In this document: in pieces, positions 1-12,350 of the stretch
Layout of the letters: each line of letters begins with the position of its first letter
Position numbering within the stretch: position 1 is the stretch's first letter
Origin: Gambelia wislizenii
Taxonomy: Eukaryota; Chordata; Lepidosauria; Squamata; Crotaphytidae
Direction: 5' to 3'
Assembly (NCBI GenBank): GCA_030847615.1
Contig: JAUMIR010000002.1
Span: 321,065,386-321,129,385 of the forward strand
DNA: 64,000 bases
Translations under genes and position numbers: made by a program
Notes under the pieces: model-generated
What the model saw: the letters and a program-made list of their open reading frames with translations, nothing else
Told to the model about the DNA's origin: nothing
Databases searched by the model: none

Positions 1-832
1 ATATTTCACAGCTGAGGGATATAGAGTGTTAAGCCTACACTGCCCTTAAGGTTACAGTAAGTTTACAATAGAAAGCCAAATACAAGAACATCCCCTCCCT
101 TCTCTTAACTTGAACTATATTTCACAAGATATATGTCTCCTGTGTGTGTGGTCTTCTCATTTTTTGCTTCTTTTTTCTGGAAGGTGCATGCATAATTGGA
201 CAAGGTGGTTTGGAGATACAAATGTTTGGAAAACATTGGTGTGGTTTTCCCACTACTCTTTGATAAATCACTTAAAGGTGTATGTGTGCATGTGTGTGTG
301 TGTGTGTGTGCGCGCGCGTGCATGTGAGTGTGGTTTCTTGAGGGCTTTTTGGAACAGAATTTTTGTAGCAACTTGGCAAAGTCCAAAGCTATTTCATTAA
401 TCTTCCTTACACAAGGATCTGAATGCCTTTGAAGATTTTGGAGAATATTCAGTACTTAAATGTGGAATCTTCTGCCATGGACTTTTGAACCTTTCAGTAT
501 TTCTGAAAGGGAGAAGAGATGATTTCTCAGATCTGCCATGATGCTCTTTCTCTAGCCTTGGAATTTTGGGAAGTGGGGAAAGAGAGAATCAATTGTGTAA
601 AGTAATCATAGACAGCACTACAGCCAGACCAAAGAGTATAGATCGGAAGACTCATCCCACTGGGGAGGGTCTGAGACAAATGCCTCTTTCCTAGCCTATT
701 TTTAAGTGAGGCAAAATAAGCTTTCCAGTTATCACTTAAGTTAAAATAGAATTTAGGGACGTGAAACAATGTGAAAGATTTTCAGGTACCCTCTTACAGG
801 GTTTTTTTCCCATGGGCATGCAAAATCATTAC
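1..832. other. Non-coding sequence, no recognised element
   Basis: AT-rich single-copy-looking sequence with one GT/GC microsatellite at about 279-332. The overlapping short frames on both strands come from the microsatellite and show no protein-family features. Confidence 0.6.
279..332. repeat. (GT)n-(GC)n microsatellite
   Basis: Alternating purine-pyrimidine tract: TG repeats followed by CG repeats and TGCATG. It could adopt Z-DNA; this is inferred from the alternation only. Confidence 0.95.
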
Positions 833-1051
833 AGAGCCCTGGTGGCACAGTGGTTAAAAGCTGGTATTGCAATCTCAAAGTTGTGAGTTTGTTATCCTGC
901 AGGGCTCCAAGTTGACTCCACCTTCCATCCTTCCGTAGGTTGGTGAAATGAGTACCCAGCTAGTTGGGGGCAATTAGCTAACATATTGTAAACAGCTTAG
1001 AAAATGCTTAGCACTATAAAGCGGTATAAAAATGTAAGTGCTCTTGCTATT
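833..1051 (+). mobile_element. Sauria-type tRNA-derived SINE
   Basis: The head has a perfect Pol III A box (TGGCACAGTGG, 843-853) and a decayed B box around 887-897. The body carries the squamate SINE phrases ccaccttccatccttccgta, then gttgggggcaat, then gcggtataaa, and ends in the tail gtaagtgctcttgctatt. The tail type is the one attributed to mobilisation by BovB/RTE LINEs. No clean target-site duplication is visible; an AT-rich repeat (tttaa)n follows. It is strong evidence for a squamate genome. Confidence 0.85.
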
Positions 1052-1080
1052 AATTTGATTTAATTTAATTTAATTTAATT
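1052..1080. repeat. (ATTTA)n simple repeat at the SINE 3' end
   Basis: Five-base ATTTA units directly follow the SINE tail, probably expanded from its terminal repeat. Confidence 0.8.
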
Positions 1081-2170
1081 GCACAAACCGCTTGGCATTC
1101 ATTTTCAGATGTAAGTGAATTCATCTGGTAATTTGTGTCGCTGGTTTTATTGGATCTATCTAGTAACAGTTTGTGATTAGGGAGTTTCACCTCAGAGGAC
1201 CTGGCTCTTTATTATCTCAAGAGGGCATCAGCTTTATCTTTCCCATGTCTTCTTCTTTAGCCAATGGTATCATTAACACTGAAAGCGACCTTTTATGTTC
1301 TTTAGTTATATGTTTGCCACAAGATAGAGAAGAATGGATTTCTGCTGGATAAGTGAATGTGACACTGATGTTTAAATGATGGTTGTTTTGTAATCTTTAT
1401 CTCAGACACAATTTCCACCACTGTTTTGAGAATTAAGAATTAAGAAACCAAACTGGTAAATTTAGATTAACATCTAAGAGACACCTCCTTCATTTCTTCA
1501 GAATGTTAGCTCCCTTCAAATTGAAGAAGGGCAAAATAAGGAGCATTCTATAAATCAGAAGGCAGCTCACATACCCAGAGCCCTGTTTTTCCTAACCCAT
1601 TGATCTACTGGTTCTGTTGTCAGTGCCAGGCTCTTTCTTATCAAGTAATCATTCCAGGATGTACAGTACTTTGTCTGGAGTTCTACTTCTAGCATAAACA
1701 AAGATAACAAGGGAAACCATTAACCACGGGTTCAAAAACTATTAAATTGGTCACAGAAATATCCTAATAATTGGCTATTTAGGAGATGATCTCCTATGTG
1801 TCCCTGCATTTTGGTTACAGTTACGGTATATATGGTGGAGTTCAGAACCTAATAAAAACAGTGAGGGGGTACCTCCCTGACTCCTCTATTGCTACTGTTG
1901 GTCCTGAATTTGCTTACTGGTTTATTAAAAATATTCTGTGTAATAATGAAATAATCTCGTGAATTTGGCCAAAATTCACAAACATTTATCTCAGTTCTTT
2001 AGAGGGATGGGCAAGATATTAATTCATTCATCTTCATTTAAAATGTATGCACAATCCATTGATAAGAGTATTAGTCCTTCTCTTGGGATACCATCAGAAA
2101 CGTCTGCCTAGAACCATTAAGAGTACATTTCTGTTTCTTACAAAGATCCAAACCCTGGCAAGCAACAAAA

Positions 2171-2202
<32 letters not shown>

Positions 2203-3574
2203 TAAAACTCTAATCAGAAAGTAACAGAATTAGTAACAAATCACATGGTTTTGACACCTTTTCCTGTGAATAGAACTAGTAGGTCACACAAAACACTACT
2301 GGTTACATCAATTACATCAAGTTACTCTTGCACTTTCTCTCCTTATTCTGCCCACAATATTTTTTTCCAGTGTGCAAGGGACTAGCATTGTATTTGTGCC
2401 CATTGGCTACAATTGTTCCTTTCTTTCCAGGGACTGCCAGCCAATGGCTCAGGGACCAGCAGCAGTCCAGGGACCACCACTATGAATAAGCTTGACCTAG
2501 AGTATCTTAATTTTACCCATAAATATATTTAAGAGTCCTGCAGCTTGTTGCAGGGAGTGAATGTTATGCCACAATTGGTCATAACAGAGTGGTTGGTGTG
2601 ATTTATTAAATAATGATACTTAAAACATTTATAAAGACATTATAGATTAGATATGTCTCTCTATATATATATGTATAATTTAATAGTACTGAAAAGCAGT
2701 AATCAATCAATATTTCAAAATGTACTCAAGCCACTGAGATAACATGGAGATTAACAGGAGTTATTTGCCTATTAGTAGCAGGCCAAAACAAAATGGCAAG
2801 ATGCACAGCTGTACTATGCAAGAGTTTTGAGATTTTATGCAGATGTTAACAAATGTCACCAAATGTAATTGAATGGATTGCTTCCGGCTTTATAGCGACC
2901 AACATGCATCAGCCTGATGATTAACAGAGATATTGCTGCAAAGACACGTTTAGTAGGCCAGCAACTGGATCTTATGAATCCATGAGAGTTTTGTAGTTAA
3001 ACAACATTTTAGACAGAGATCTTGAAACATTTTTACAGTATCAGTGGCCACAATCCAACACAGAATTAAGTGCATTTAATTCTATGTTGGATTATGTCCA
3101 GTCTTTTTGAGAGATCTGAGAAACCTACTTCAGGCGTGAATTCACTCAAGCCTCTTGCAAGATATTAAAAACATGCAGTATGAGTCATTAGGGAATGGCA
3201 CTAAAAACAACTTCTCCATGGCAAGCAATTCCCCCTCCAAGTTGTAATGTTTTCAGGCTCTTTCCTCATGGGTCATTCCAATCACTCTATTTATTTCAGT
3301 GTTTTCCCCTATGTGTTGGAAGGCTTTGATACTCAACATACTGGAGAAAGTCATCTGGAGACTACATTCAAATATGACCGTTATCACAGTTTTGAAAAGC
3401 CTACTTAAACATTTTGCCTTTATTTTTATGCTTGTGAAAGTCTACATTAAACATATCATCTTCAGGACCTCGCACATGTACCCACCTACCCGTTCCTCAC
3501 AAGGTATAACAAGGAAAATGGGTCCTTATTCAGTTAACATTTTCACATTAAAAAACAAAAATATTGTTGCATAA
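1081..3574. other. Non-coding sequence with an (AAT)n repeat
   Basis: No gene or dispersed repeat recognised. An (AAT)n microsatellite occupies about 2172-2203. Confidence 0.55.
2172..2203. repeat. (AAT)n microsatellite
   Basis: About ten near-perfect AAT units. Confidence 0.95.
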
Positions 3575-3720
3575 TCCACAAGTAGAAACAAAATCCAAGA
3601 TGGAGTAAGATGGAGTAATACTGTTATTGGGCTACTAAAATGTCACAAGCAAGGTGAATTTTCAAATTCAATAGAAGTCTTCTTCAGGCTTAGATGGTAC
3701 AAAATCTTAAGGGTTAGGTA
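3575..3720. mobile_element. Fragment of a reptile inverted-repeat retroposon-like family
   Basis: Contains aacaaaatccaagatgg, then gtaatactgttattgggcta, then gaagtcttcttcaggctta. These phrases parallel the better-preserved element at 52046-52480 (aacaaaatcc / cctttattgggc / tgaaagcttgcatcagg). The copy is heavily decayed and its boundaries are approximate. Confidence 0.5.
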
Positions 3721-4207
3721 GGGGAGAGGGGAAAGTCCAAAAAAACAAGGACTTCCAACTTTACAATAAGTGTTGAAGGGAAAACACCATTTTTATTGTC
3801 AAGGTGTAAAAAGAAATTCACCATAAAGCAAAGAACTGCCCCAGAGAAAGTAGAGTAAGCTGGATATCATCTTAGGTGTGATTTGCACTTGGTTACTTAA
3901 AATGTGGAGTCCTCCTTCTTTCACTATAGTAGCTCTTTAAATACAAAGGATCTATATATCCAAGCAAAAGGGTCCTACATGAGGACCAAAAAATACATCC
4001 AAAGATCTTGTGAGCAGAATCCTGCTCCTGGCTTATATGTTCATGAGGGGAAGGAGGTAGGTTTTTTTTTTTTTCCCTATCGTCCTTTTGTCTTCCTATG
4101 ATGCAAAGTGGCAGGGAGCCAACCATTAATATCCCAAGGGAGCACTGTAAAACTATTATTTAAAATATTATTTCTATAAATACCATCAAAATATGTATAG
4201 CTTTATG
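3721..4207. other. Non-coding, nothing recognised
   Basis: No element or gene identified; contains a T-homopolymer near 4061. Confidence 0.5.
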
Positions 4208-4600
4208 TTGTCATTTGCCTTCAAATTGACTTATGGTGACGTATGAATGAGACATCTCCCAAAGAGCTCTGCTCATCAACTGCCCTGTTCAGGTCCTCCC
4301 AACTTAGGGCCAAGGCTTCCTTGATTGAATCAATCCACCCGTAGCAGCGTCTCCCTCTTGTCCTACTGCCTTCCACTCTACAAAGCATTATCTTTTATAA
4401 TGAGACACATCGTCTCATGATATGTCCAAAGTATTATAGCCTCAGCTTTACTTCTAATGAGAATTCAGGCTTGATTTGATTTGGACCCATTCATTTGTCT
4501 GCATGATATCTGTAGAACTCTTCTTCAGCACCACATTTCAAACCTTTCTTGACTGTCCAGCTTACACAACCATACATAAAATATACTAAATAATCCTGTT
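4208..4600 (-). mobile_element. LINE 3' fragment, BovB/RTE-like reverse-transcriptase tail
   Basis: On the minus strand the sequence reads as an eroded non-LTR reverse-transcriptase C-terminus. Recognisable blocks are EGSRTRGRRCYGWIDSIKEA and LSWEDLNRAVDE, the pattern (EG-R-RGR--WIDSI) typical of BovB/RTE-type LINE tails. It has stops and frameshifts, so it is inactive. Clade assignment is from family knowledge, not a search. Confidence 0.65.
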
Positions 4601-4810
4601 ATACTATTTATACTATTTAATCTAATTAAAGAAATGCTATTTAGTTATACTATTCCCATTTGCAAAAGAAATTAAATAATTAATTAATGCAGAGTCTTCT
4701 GCTTTTTTCTAAATTCATCAATATTTTCATAAAGGATTGTGAACTGAGGTGCAAACCTCTGAAAAATCAATGTTATCATAAGAGTGCACCATGTGTAGAC
4801 GTGCACTTCT

Positions 4811-5410
4811 GTGGTCCTGTCTAAACAGTCAAAATAATCCTCATGGAATTCACTGGGAATATGATCTGTCTTAATGGGAACCTGCATCAATGTGTTGTAT
4901 TTGGAAGGGGTGCAGCAAAAAAAAAAACCTCCAAAAACTATGCCCAGGGAGCCTTCATTACCTTTTTTGGAGTTTTTAAAAAGCTTCATAGAGAATGTGC
5001 ATTCCCTCTCATTAAGACAATTGCATTTGCATTGCTGCACTTTCCCATACAAGAAGAAGCTCAAATTGATTGGCTGGATGAGCACTGGGGGGACGCTTGC
5101 TAACAGGGCAAGCACCCGCTGCCGCCATGTTGGATTTTCGCCTTAGTGAGTGATCACCAACAGTGATTTTATTATCCTTTTCTTTCTTTTTCTTTTTAAA
5201 GAAAACATGAAATATCGCTTGTGCACACCATGGAAAAAAGGTTTTTTTAAAAAAATATATATATTGGTAGCAGTAGATTTTAAAATGTTTGCAATTCACT
5301 CATGACCACCATCTTGGCTAGGGGGCATGCGAAGTTTATGGGAGCTGTAAAATCTTTAAGACAAGTCACAGCTGCTGCGAATTGCTATTACTGTGGAGCA
5401 ATCCATCCTC
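4811..5410 (+). mobile_element. Family-A inverted-repeat element with promoter-like cassette (copy 1)
   Basis: The left end (ggtcctgtctaaacag) matches the end at 58717 in order and spacing, including the internal tcctca..gaatt palindrome. The core has an inverted CCAAT box (ATTGG, 5069-5073), GC-rich sequence, then gccgccATG (start 5127, a YY1-like context), a short open stretch encoding MLDFRL, and a donor-like GTGAGT (5146-5151). The right part (about 5290-5410) is the reverse complement of the B arm seen at 58845. The right terminus is not clean. It is probably a non-autonomous DNA transposon; the superfamily is unknown. Confidence 0.65.
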
Positions 5411-6789
5411 CACCTCAGTCTTCCTTCCCATCACAGTCACTGTTACCCCTGAAAATGCTACATTGTGGATCAGGAGACCCTGATGAAAGAGACGAACTGT
5501 GGTGCTAGGAGGAATATTCCTGTGATGGGGAGAATAGCTGAATGAACCTTTTATGAACAGTGCTCTCCAGCTTACAGAAGGCAAATCTTGGGACCAACCC
5601 ATTGTGCTGGATCATTTCTTATTGCAGCTGTAAGCTGATTTGGACCGTTCATCTGAGTTGGAAAAGTGCTCTATAAATGTATAAAGTCAAACAAATACTA
5701 CCCTAAAGAGAAAGCTAAAGATGGAAGAATGGAGAGGGAGAAGAAGGTGAATTTTCATTGTTTCACATGAGTTACAGACAAATTACAGTGTGGGAACATG
5801 AATTATAGGCAATAGCAAAGAAAACCAACCAAAATGGGGGGAGTGAGATCACTCAAAGGACCTCATATTCAATGATTTCTCTCCCCCCCCCATTCCTCCC
5901 CACACACTTTGTTCTTATGTGAATGGGATTTTAGCAGTCAGGGGTAAAATGCATTAATATTGCTTTGCTAAAAGAGATTAAAATAAGATTTAATGTTCTA
6001 CACTCAGTAAAGAATCTGATGCCTGCCATGCAGAGCTGCAGTAAAGTAGAAGTAAATGAGCCAGGTCATGTAATGGCTCTTTTTGGCCTTTCAGTCTCAT
6101 ACATTTTTATAAAAACATGCATAAGAACTTCTGAATGGTTGTATTGGTTTTTAAAAAGAAAGAGAAGAAAAATGGGCTTTCCAATGCAAACATAAAGTGA
6201 AAATCATACTGAGTGTGTTGTTCAAGTTATTTTGTATTAAACAGCTACTTTGGCACATCATATATGCAAATGAAGATGGTGTCCATAATTATCAAGCTGT
6301 GTTTGCACTTTTAAGAGGCACAGGTTAATAATAATAATATGTGTGGTTAGTTTCAAGAATTGTTTGTGCTTACAGTAGGGTGTGAGTAAGAAAGAGAAGA
6401 GTATAGACAAGAATTGGAGTGACTCAAGGTCAGATCTTCTTCCAATGACTTGGGGTAAAATCTCTCCCTATGTGGATTATTCATTCAGAGTTTTTACTGA
6501 AACAGACCTGCATTATAGTTCAACTAGGACACTGGCACCTGTACAGTGCTAACAATAACCCCAGATTCCAGCAACTTACCATTCATAGTTTTCTTTCTGT
6601 AAACAAATAAAAATGTATCTGATAAAACTTAAATATATTAATTTTGAAGTGTGCCTGCCTGCCATGTGTTAATCTGAATTTGCAATTGCTGCATAATATG
6701 TTGAACTGCTTTGAGTCAAAAGCATCTTATCTTGTCAGGCGTTCAGCTCAACTCAGTTCCTGCTCTGCCTCTTTTAAATTTTGACTGTT
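5411..6789. other. Non-coding; possible retroelement tail at 5600-5690
   Basis: The phrase gctgatttggac...aaaagtgctctataaatgt (about 5630-5690) resembles the 3' end of a reptile LINE. The rest is unrecognised. Confidence 0.4.
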
Positions 6790-7270
6790 TTTCTTTCTAC
6801 AGAGATTTTCAGATGGGGCTATACTGGGGGCAGGCACGGAACAGGGTCGAGAAAGGGGCTGTGTTTAGACGACTTCGACCCCTTCCGTCCTGCTCCCGGG
6901 ATATTCTATTCATGATGAAAAATCGTGAATAGAACACCCCTTCTGTGCCTGTCATGGAATCAGGCACGTGGGAAATGGAGCCCCGTCCCTGTTCCGCGAT
7001 GACAGGCATGGGGGAGGAGCTCCATGGCAGGCACTTCCGGCCACCAATGGGACAGCCAGGTAAGTGCCACCCTTCCCCTCCTCACTGGGTTCCTTTTTTA
7101 TTTTATTTTATTTTTCATTTTATTTCTGCCTTTGACAGCTGGGGGGTGGTGTTTAAATTTGAATTTCCCTCCCGCTCGTTCTCTTGTGAGACCGGGCAGG
7201 ATTTCCCCCAGCCGGTCATAAAGGCAGCCTTACGATGGCTGCATTTATGGCCGGCCGAGCAAGGAGGGAG
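6790..7270 (+). mobile_element. GC-rich TE-like island with ATG and donor-like site
   Basis: A GC-rich block in AT-rich surroundings with internal palindromes (ctattcatgat...tcgtgaatag, 6906-6932; ggcagcc...ggctgc around 7220). It contains an ETS-like ACTTCCGG (7033-7040) just after ATG at 7024, and 12 open codons (MAGTSGHQWDSQ) up to CAG|GTAAGT (GT at 7060). A pyrimidine-rich acceptor-like tttgacag ends at 7138, giving a 79-nt GT-AG interval; the frame closes soon after it (LGGGV then stop). A head phrase similar to aggggctgtgtttagac suggests relation to the other elements here. The assignment is tentative. Confidence 0.4.
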
Positions 7271-7795
7271 GATGCCTGTTCCTGGAGCAAAATGGAGATA
7301 AGTGTGTGTTATAGTGCATTTCTGTATCAGTTTTTGAATGTTTTGTTTTAATGTGTGCATGAAAATTCATGTACAGATTTGTTCGCATGAAAATTTGTAT
7401 GCTATTTGAAAAGTAGTTTTTCCTAAAGTATTCCTGTTTGTCCACAGTTTCCCAAATGTAGGGCTTTTTAAATTCAACTTGTATGCAGTTGTAGTAGTCT
7501 GGATACTACACTCAACTCTGTAGTACTCAACTCTGGATGGGACATTTGTGTCTGGATGGGACATTTGTGTCACAAAATTCTCAGAAGTTCAAAAATTGGG
7601 TAATCGTTTCATGTATTAGTTTGGAAACTGTGAGTTATTTCAGTTTAACCTCTTTCATCTCTATTTTGACTATTCAAGCAAATCAGGAGTCCTAGAAGGG
7701 CTATGCTAGAGTAATAAATGATACTTATTCATCAATGCTTATGCCATAATAAATATCTTAGTCTTTCTAAAGCATTTCTAAATTTCTAAGGCATT
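7271..7795. other. Non-coding; small tandem duplication
   Basis: A T-rich stretch with tttgttcgcatgaaaattt-like words similar to the degenerate arrays listed elsewhere. An exact 19-bp tandem duplication (ctggatgggacatttgtgt) lies at 7533-7551 and 7552-7570. Confidence 0.6.
7533..7570. repeat. 19-bp perfect tandem duplication
   Basis: Two identical 19-bp units abut each other with no spacer. Confidence 0.95.
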
Positions 7796-7857
7796 CCTCA
7801 AGACTCTTTTGCTTTCACTGCAACAGACTAACACAGCTACTATTCTGGAAAATCAGG
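7796..7857 (+). mobile_element. Short retroposon-like fragment (gactaacacagctac family)
   Basis: Contains aagactcttttgctttc...cagactaacacagctac, a phrase widespread in reptile genomes. The same family appears at 33282-33345. Confidence 0.5.
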
Positions 7858-8609
7858 ATGTTTCTGCAGAAATTCCAGAGCAAATTATTATAACAACAAG
7901 TTAGGAATTCTGTTTTAGGTTCTTTCCAGGTGAGCCACAACATCCCAGTACATTACACAAGCATAAACACAGCACTGATAATTAGGAAAGGCAAAACTGT
8001 AATGAGTTAAAACATGGCTACTATACAATTCAGCCTTCGACAGCAATCAGCACTTAAGTTACTTGGACAGTTTTTATTTGTAAGGCTCCATGAAAGCAAG
8101 CTTTCCGTCCTCTTCAAAGTTCTCACAGGTGATCTCTAGGTGTCTGTAATTCTTTTTTAAAAAATGAAGCTAATCAGAAAAGGCATTTTGGGATATGGGG
8201 CATTCAGGCCACCTGTTTCTTCCTTCCTCTTGGAAATGCTCTTTCGGGTCTGCATTCAGCAACAACGTAAATATATCTCTGTCTAAGAATGCCTACCTGC
8301 CCTCAACCGCTATACCCTTCCTGTTTTCCTTGAATCACTTGTAGCAAGGGTTTCTTTTAAGAAGTTCAAATGATTTTATGCTTCATAGAATCGCAGTTCT
8401 GTGCCATAAAGCTGTACCAATATAATTTATAATTTATATTGCCTTTGTGTTAAAAGATTCTAAGTATACAGCTAGCAGCATAATGTTTAAATAATATTTC
8501 ACTAAATACCTATCTACATAGAATCTTAAATGTATTACTTGCAAAATGATGATTGTTTTTAAAAAATAAAGTGTCCCTCTGATCTGGATTGGGCTGATAG
8601 TTAAGGACA
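7858..8609. other. Non-coding, nothing recognised
   Basis: No gene, RNA or repeat identified. Confidence 0.5.
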
Positions 8610-8795
8610 GGTTTAAACCTTCCCACCTTTGCTTCAATCCTGGGGACAAACTGTTTTCCCCTTGTTGCAAATAGCAATGGACAGAAGATTCCTACTGCTA
8701 CCAATGGGAACTCTTTTTTACATTCACTGTATGCAACATGAAGCTGATATGATTATCTCCATGACTGCAGCAAGGGTAGGAAGGTTTAAGACATT
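8610..8795. mobile_element. Short inverted-repeat (MITE-like) element
   Basis: The left end tttaaaccttcccacctttg is mirrored by gggtaggaaggtttaagac at about 8773-8792. The 25-bp arms have about five mismatches and lie some 185 bp apart. No internal coding; superfamily undetermined. Confidence 0.55.
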
Positions 8796-9940
8796 TTTGC
8801 TCACACAGTGTGGTACCAAATAGAATCAAGCTTTCCCAGAACTAGAAATTAACTCATTCATTAACTCATCATTTTTTTAATTCCCTAGGCTTTTCTAAAG
8901 ATTCCCCCCCCCAGCTCACTAGATCCCCCAATTAACACTGCAATTAAAAATGTGCTTTAGTGAATTGGGTTATTAGAATTCATTAGTGTGGGTACCTATC
9001 CCTTTGCCACATTCAGGAAACCAGGAATTCTGCTGTCTTGGGAGAAGTATTAGAACTGGAAGAAATGTATCATATTGATCTGTTGTTAGGCAAGCTAATC
9101 TGGGTGATTTCTTTTGGAAGACAGCAGCAACAGAAAGAAAGAATTTTCTGAAACCCAAGTCAGAGCAAAAGAGCTAAGTTTGGGAAAGAAGAAAAAATAA
9201 TGGGAAAGGAAAAATGAGTCTTGAGATGGAATGTGGTGGGATTGATTTGTTTTTCTTAGCAGGAGCTCAGAGCCTTGAAGTAGCTATGGACCTTTCAGCA
9301 CGCAAGGCCTTTTAGGCCTTAAAGGCAGGTATCCTCCCCATTGGACTGTATGGAAGAAGAGTGTTTGGAATCCATTGGAGGGGGAGCATGCATTGTGACT
9401 CTCTTCAGTATCTTCCCATCAGTTATTCAATATATTCTGCACTGGTTTCTATTTTATATTATGAAAGAATATACAATCTTCTAAAATATTACTTGGATTG
9501 AGTAGTCTTGCTTAAACAGTTCTTTACACTTGAGTAATTAAGGGGAAAGAATTCCTCAAACCCATACCCCCTTTTTTCCTTTCTTGGCTTCTTCTTACCC
9601 CATCACCACAACATTCACATTCTGCCTTTTTACCCACTCCCCACTGTTCATCCTTTTTGCCCTCCCCCTTTTAATTATACAATTAAGGTAAGGTGGATGT
9701 AGAGTGAGCTTGTTAAATGCTTGATTATTAAAACTGAAGTTGCCCAGGGTGTAATTACTTTATGGGGTGGGAGCGAGGGCATTGGCCCACAAATTAAAAT
9801 TCTGCCATCACTGATGAATTTTTCCTTTAGTCCCCAAATTACCAACATTTATTGGCTAGACCTCTTATATTTGCTGCATTTTCATTCCCTATAAAACTTT
9901 ACCTACCCCTTTTCTTTGGATGCCTAAACTATATTTTTAA
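8796..9940. other. Non-coding, nothing recognised
   Basis: Contains C-rich and A/T-rich short tracts and a small palindrome (aaggccttttaggcctt near 9306). No element identified. Confidence 0.5.
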
Positions 9941-10107
9941 ATAGATTTTCCTTGGTTTTTTTCCGGGCTGTGAGGCCATGTTCTGGAAGAGTTTACTTCT
10001 GATGTTTCGCCTGCATCTGTGGCTGGTACAGATACAGGCAAAACGTCAAAAGTAAACTCTTCCAGAACACAGCGTCACAGCCCGGAAAAAAACCAAGGAA
10101 AATCTAT
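9941..10107. mobile_element. Near-perfect 167-bp foldback element
   Basis: The two halves are almost exact reverse complements. The arm starting atagattttccttgg pairs with the arm ending ccaaggaaaatctat, leaving only a loop of about 10 nt near ggctggtac. Differences are limited to a small bulge (aggccat / gctgtg) and a few transitions. The phrase ttccgggctgtg...ttctggaagag is a repeat widespread in reptiles. No coding potential. Confidence 0.85.
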
Positions 10108-11635
10108 GGATGCCAGCCGTGAAAGCCTTTGACTTTATATTTATAAATTAAATATTTATAATGTTCAGCTGAAGTTTTAAGATACCATAATGTTAGAAAT
10201 TTGTGGATTAAAGGGACATTTCATGGGGGAGGCAGAATTCTTATTTGTGAGGGCCAATGCTCATAGGCACACTGCTGGAGATGCCACATATTTAATTTAG
10301 GATCTCTGGCTTATGCATGTGCTCTACCATTGATCTTTGATTGGGAGTGGGGAGGCAGAAAAGATGCAGTGGTTTACTTGTGCAGAAAAATGTTCAGTAT
10401 ATGCTCAGAAATTCTCAAAAATGCCAGATTAAAAATTGTCCATTCATGATTCATTGATCATAGTTATCCACTTATTGTTGTACTTGGTATCTTTCCACTT
10501 ATTGTAGCTATCCACTGGGACTGGCTAAGGATACCATTCCTGCTAGTTTTAGGCCTTAATGACAGCAGCAATGACTATTTCAACAACTGGATTTTTCATG
10601 ATACCTAGAAAGTACAATTTTTTACTTGGGTTGTATTCCTGCCTTTGCCCGGTCCTGCAAGTACTTACGCCTGACAGAGTCCCATGGGAGATGGACCTCA
10701 GCACAGTCACTGCAAATACTACAGAACCGAACTAAGATAATAATGTGTATAATACAGCAGTATTCTTATGTGCTCTCCTACATTTATGAGCAGTATATGC
10801 CTTAGAGGCAACTGTGTTTGCTTCAGCATATTTTCGCCAAACTGTTGTTCAGAAGAAGAGAGCATATGCCAGCAAGCTATGTTTTGGAACACATGATTAT
10901 TTTATTGGAGTATACATTAATTAATCCTGAAATCAGATCCTGTGTGACACTCAAAGTTGTGTTGAGCAGCACAGAGTTTAAATATTTTAGCTTTACAACT
11001 CTCTTATGCTGGCAGCAAACAATAGTGTCTCAGTGAAGTCAGCATATGAACGCTGCTTGTGATGACATCTGGAAGGCTTGTTTTATCTATAAGCACAGTT
11101 GTAGACAAATGAAAGCAGACAGATGTAAGGCTGGTGTGGCATCTTTGCCTCAAGCACTCTCTGGCTGTACATTTTCCAGTGTGTCAAGAACAGGGAGCGC
11201 TTTATTTTTTTATTTTTTGTTGGAATAAAAGCATCCTGTCTCATCCGTACACCAACTACTGTGCTGCCTTCTTGGAACTTTGCAATATAAAATGATAAAT
11301 ATTTCTCAAAATGTTAACATGTGATAAAGTTGCAAAACACTAAACATTAGCCGAGTCACCTGCAGGGCCAAAAAGGGAGACAGGGGTATAAAAAGCAGTT
11401 TATAAGAATTTTAATTTAAAATCTTATTAAATAAATATTGTTAAGAGAAGGATAGAGTTGAATACTGGACACCACTTAAAGACCTTATCTTGTATAATAT
11501 CACATTCATGAATCTCTGCGTCAATTTCTGCCAATATGATTACCATCACCTTGGACAGAAATGATTAGGAATTAATAGTTAGAAGTACATCCAGAGAGGA
11601 GTGTCCAAAGAAGGGCCACAGGACTAAGGCTGCTG
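10108..11635. other. Non-coding, nothing recognised
   Basis: The first bases (ggatgccagccgtgaaagc) look like a decayed extension of the adjacent foldback family. The remainder is unclassified. Confidence 0.5.
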
Positions 11636-11842
11636 CCACACTGCAGTAATAATGCAATATGACATTGCTTTAACTACCATGGCTTAATGCTCTGGAATTC
11701 TGGGATTTGTAGTTTCGTGATATATTTAGCCTTCTATGTCAGAGAGCTCTGGTGCCACAACAAGCTACAAACCCCATGATTCCATAGGATGGAGCCATGA
11801 TAGTTTAAGTGGTGTCAAACTGCATTATTTCTGCAGAGTGAC
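11636..11842. mobile_element. MITE-like element, TIR cacactgcagtaataatgca
   Basis: The ends cacactgcagtaataatgca and tgcattatttctgcagagtg are inverted copies. Internal phrases (ctgggatttgtagtt, ccatgattccataggatgg) recur in the element at 26302-26499. This pattern is familiar from iguanian lizard genomes (recollection, not a search). Confidence 0.75.
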
Positions 11843-12350
11843 AGGAGCTTAATACTGAGAGCAAGTGCAGGACAAACTGCATATAGTTAGCCTGGAGGTA
11901 CAATGGCCATCTTCCCATATTTTAAAGGGTATCACAATGATGATAGAACATTTTTTCCTGGTGCTCCACAAATAGATTACAAAAAAAAAAAAAAAAGAAA
12001 GAAAAAAGAAAGGAAAGGAAAAAAAAGCACTTTGGGGTGGAACTTCCTGTTAGTATTGGGTGCTCTGCATGGGAACAGTGTAGCACAGAAGGTGGTGTCC
12101 TCTCCTTCATTGAGAATTTGTAAGCAGGGTCTGGATGGCTGCTTTTCAGTCATAGCATGGTATTTATTTGAGATTAATTAACAGGATTTAGGACTATTTC
12201 CAGTTCCATTCCAGTTTGATCCCTCAATTATTTAATTAATGTGGGTCTTAAAAAGCTAGGGACCTCATTCCATCCATTTGCTTCACTCTGCTGTCACCTG
12301 CCTTCACGGCCTATTTCCATCTTTATGTGTTGATTTGTGCCACTTTAAAA
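11843..12350. other. Non-coding with an A/G-rich tract
   Basis: An A-rich AAAG tract lies at about 11978-12028. No other feature recognised. Confidence 0.5.

Noticed and set aside
48..400. His-Thr repeat frame near the left end
   Set aside because: Translation of the GT/GC microsatellite.
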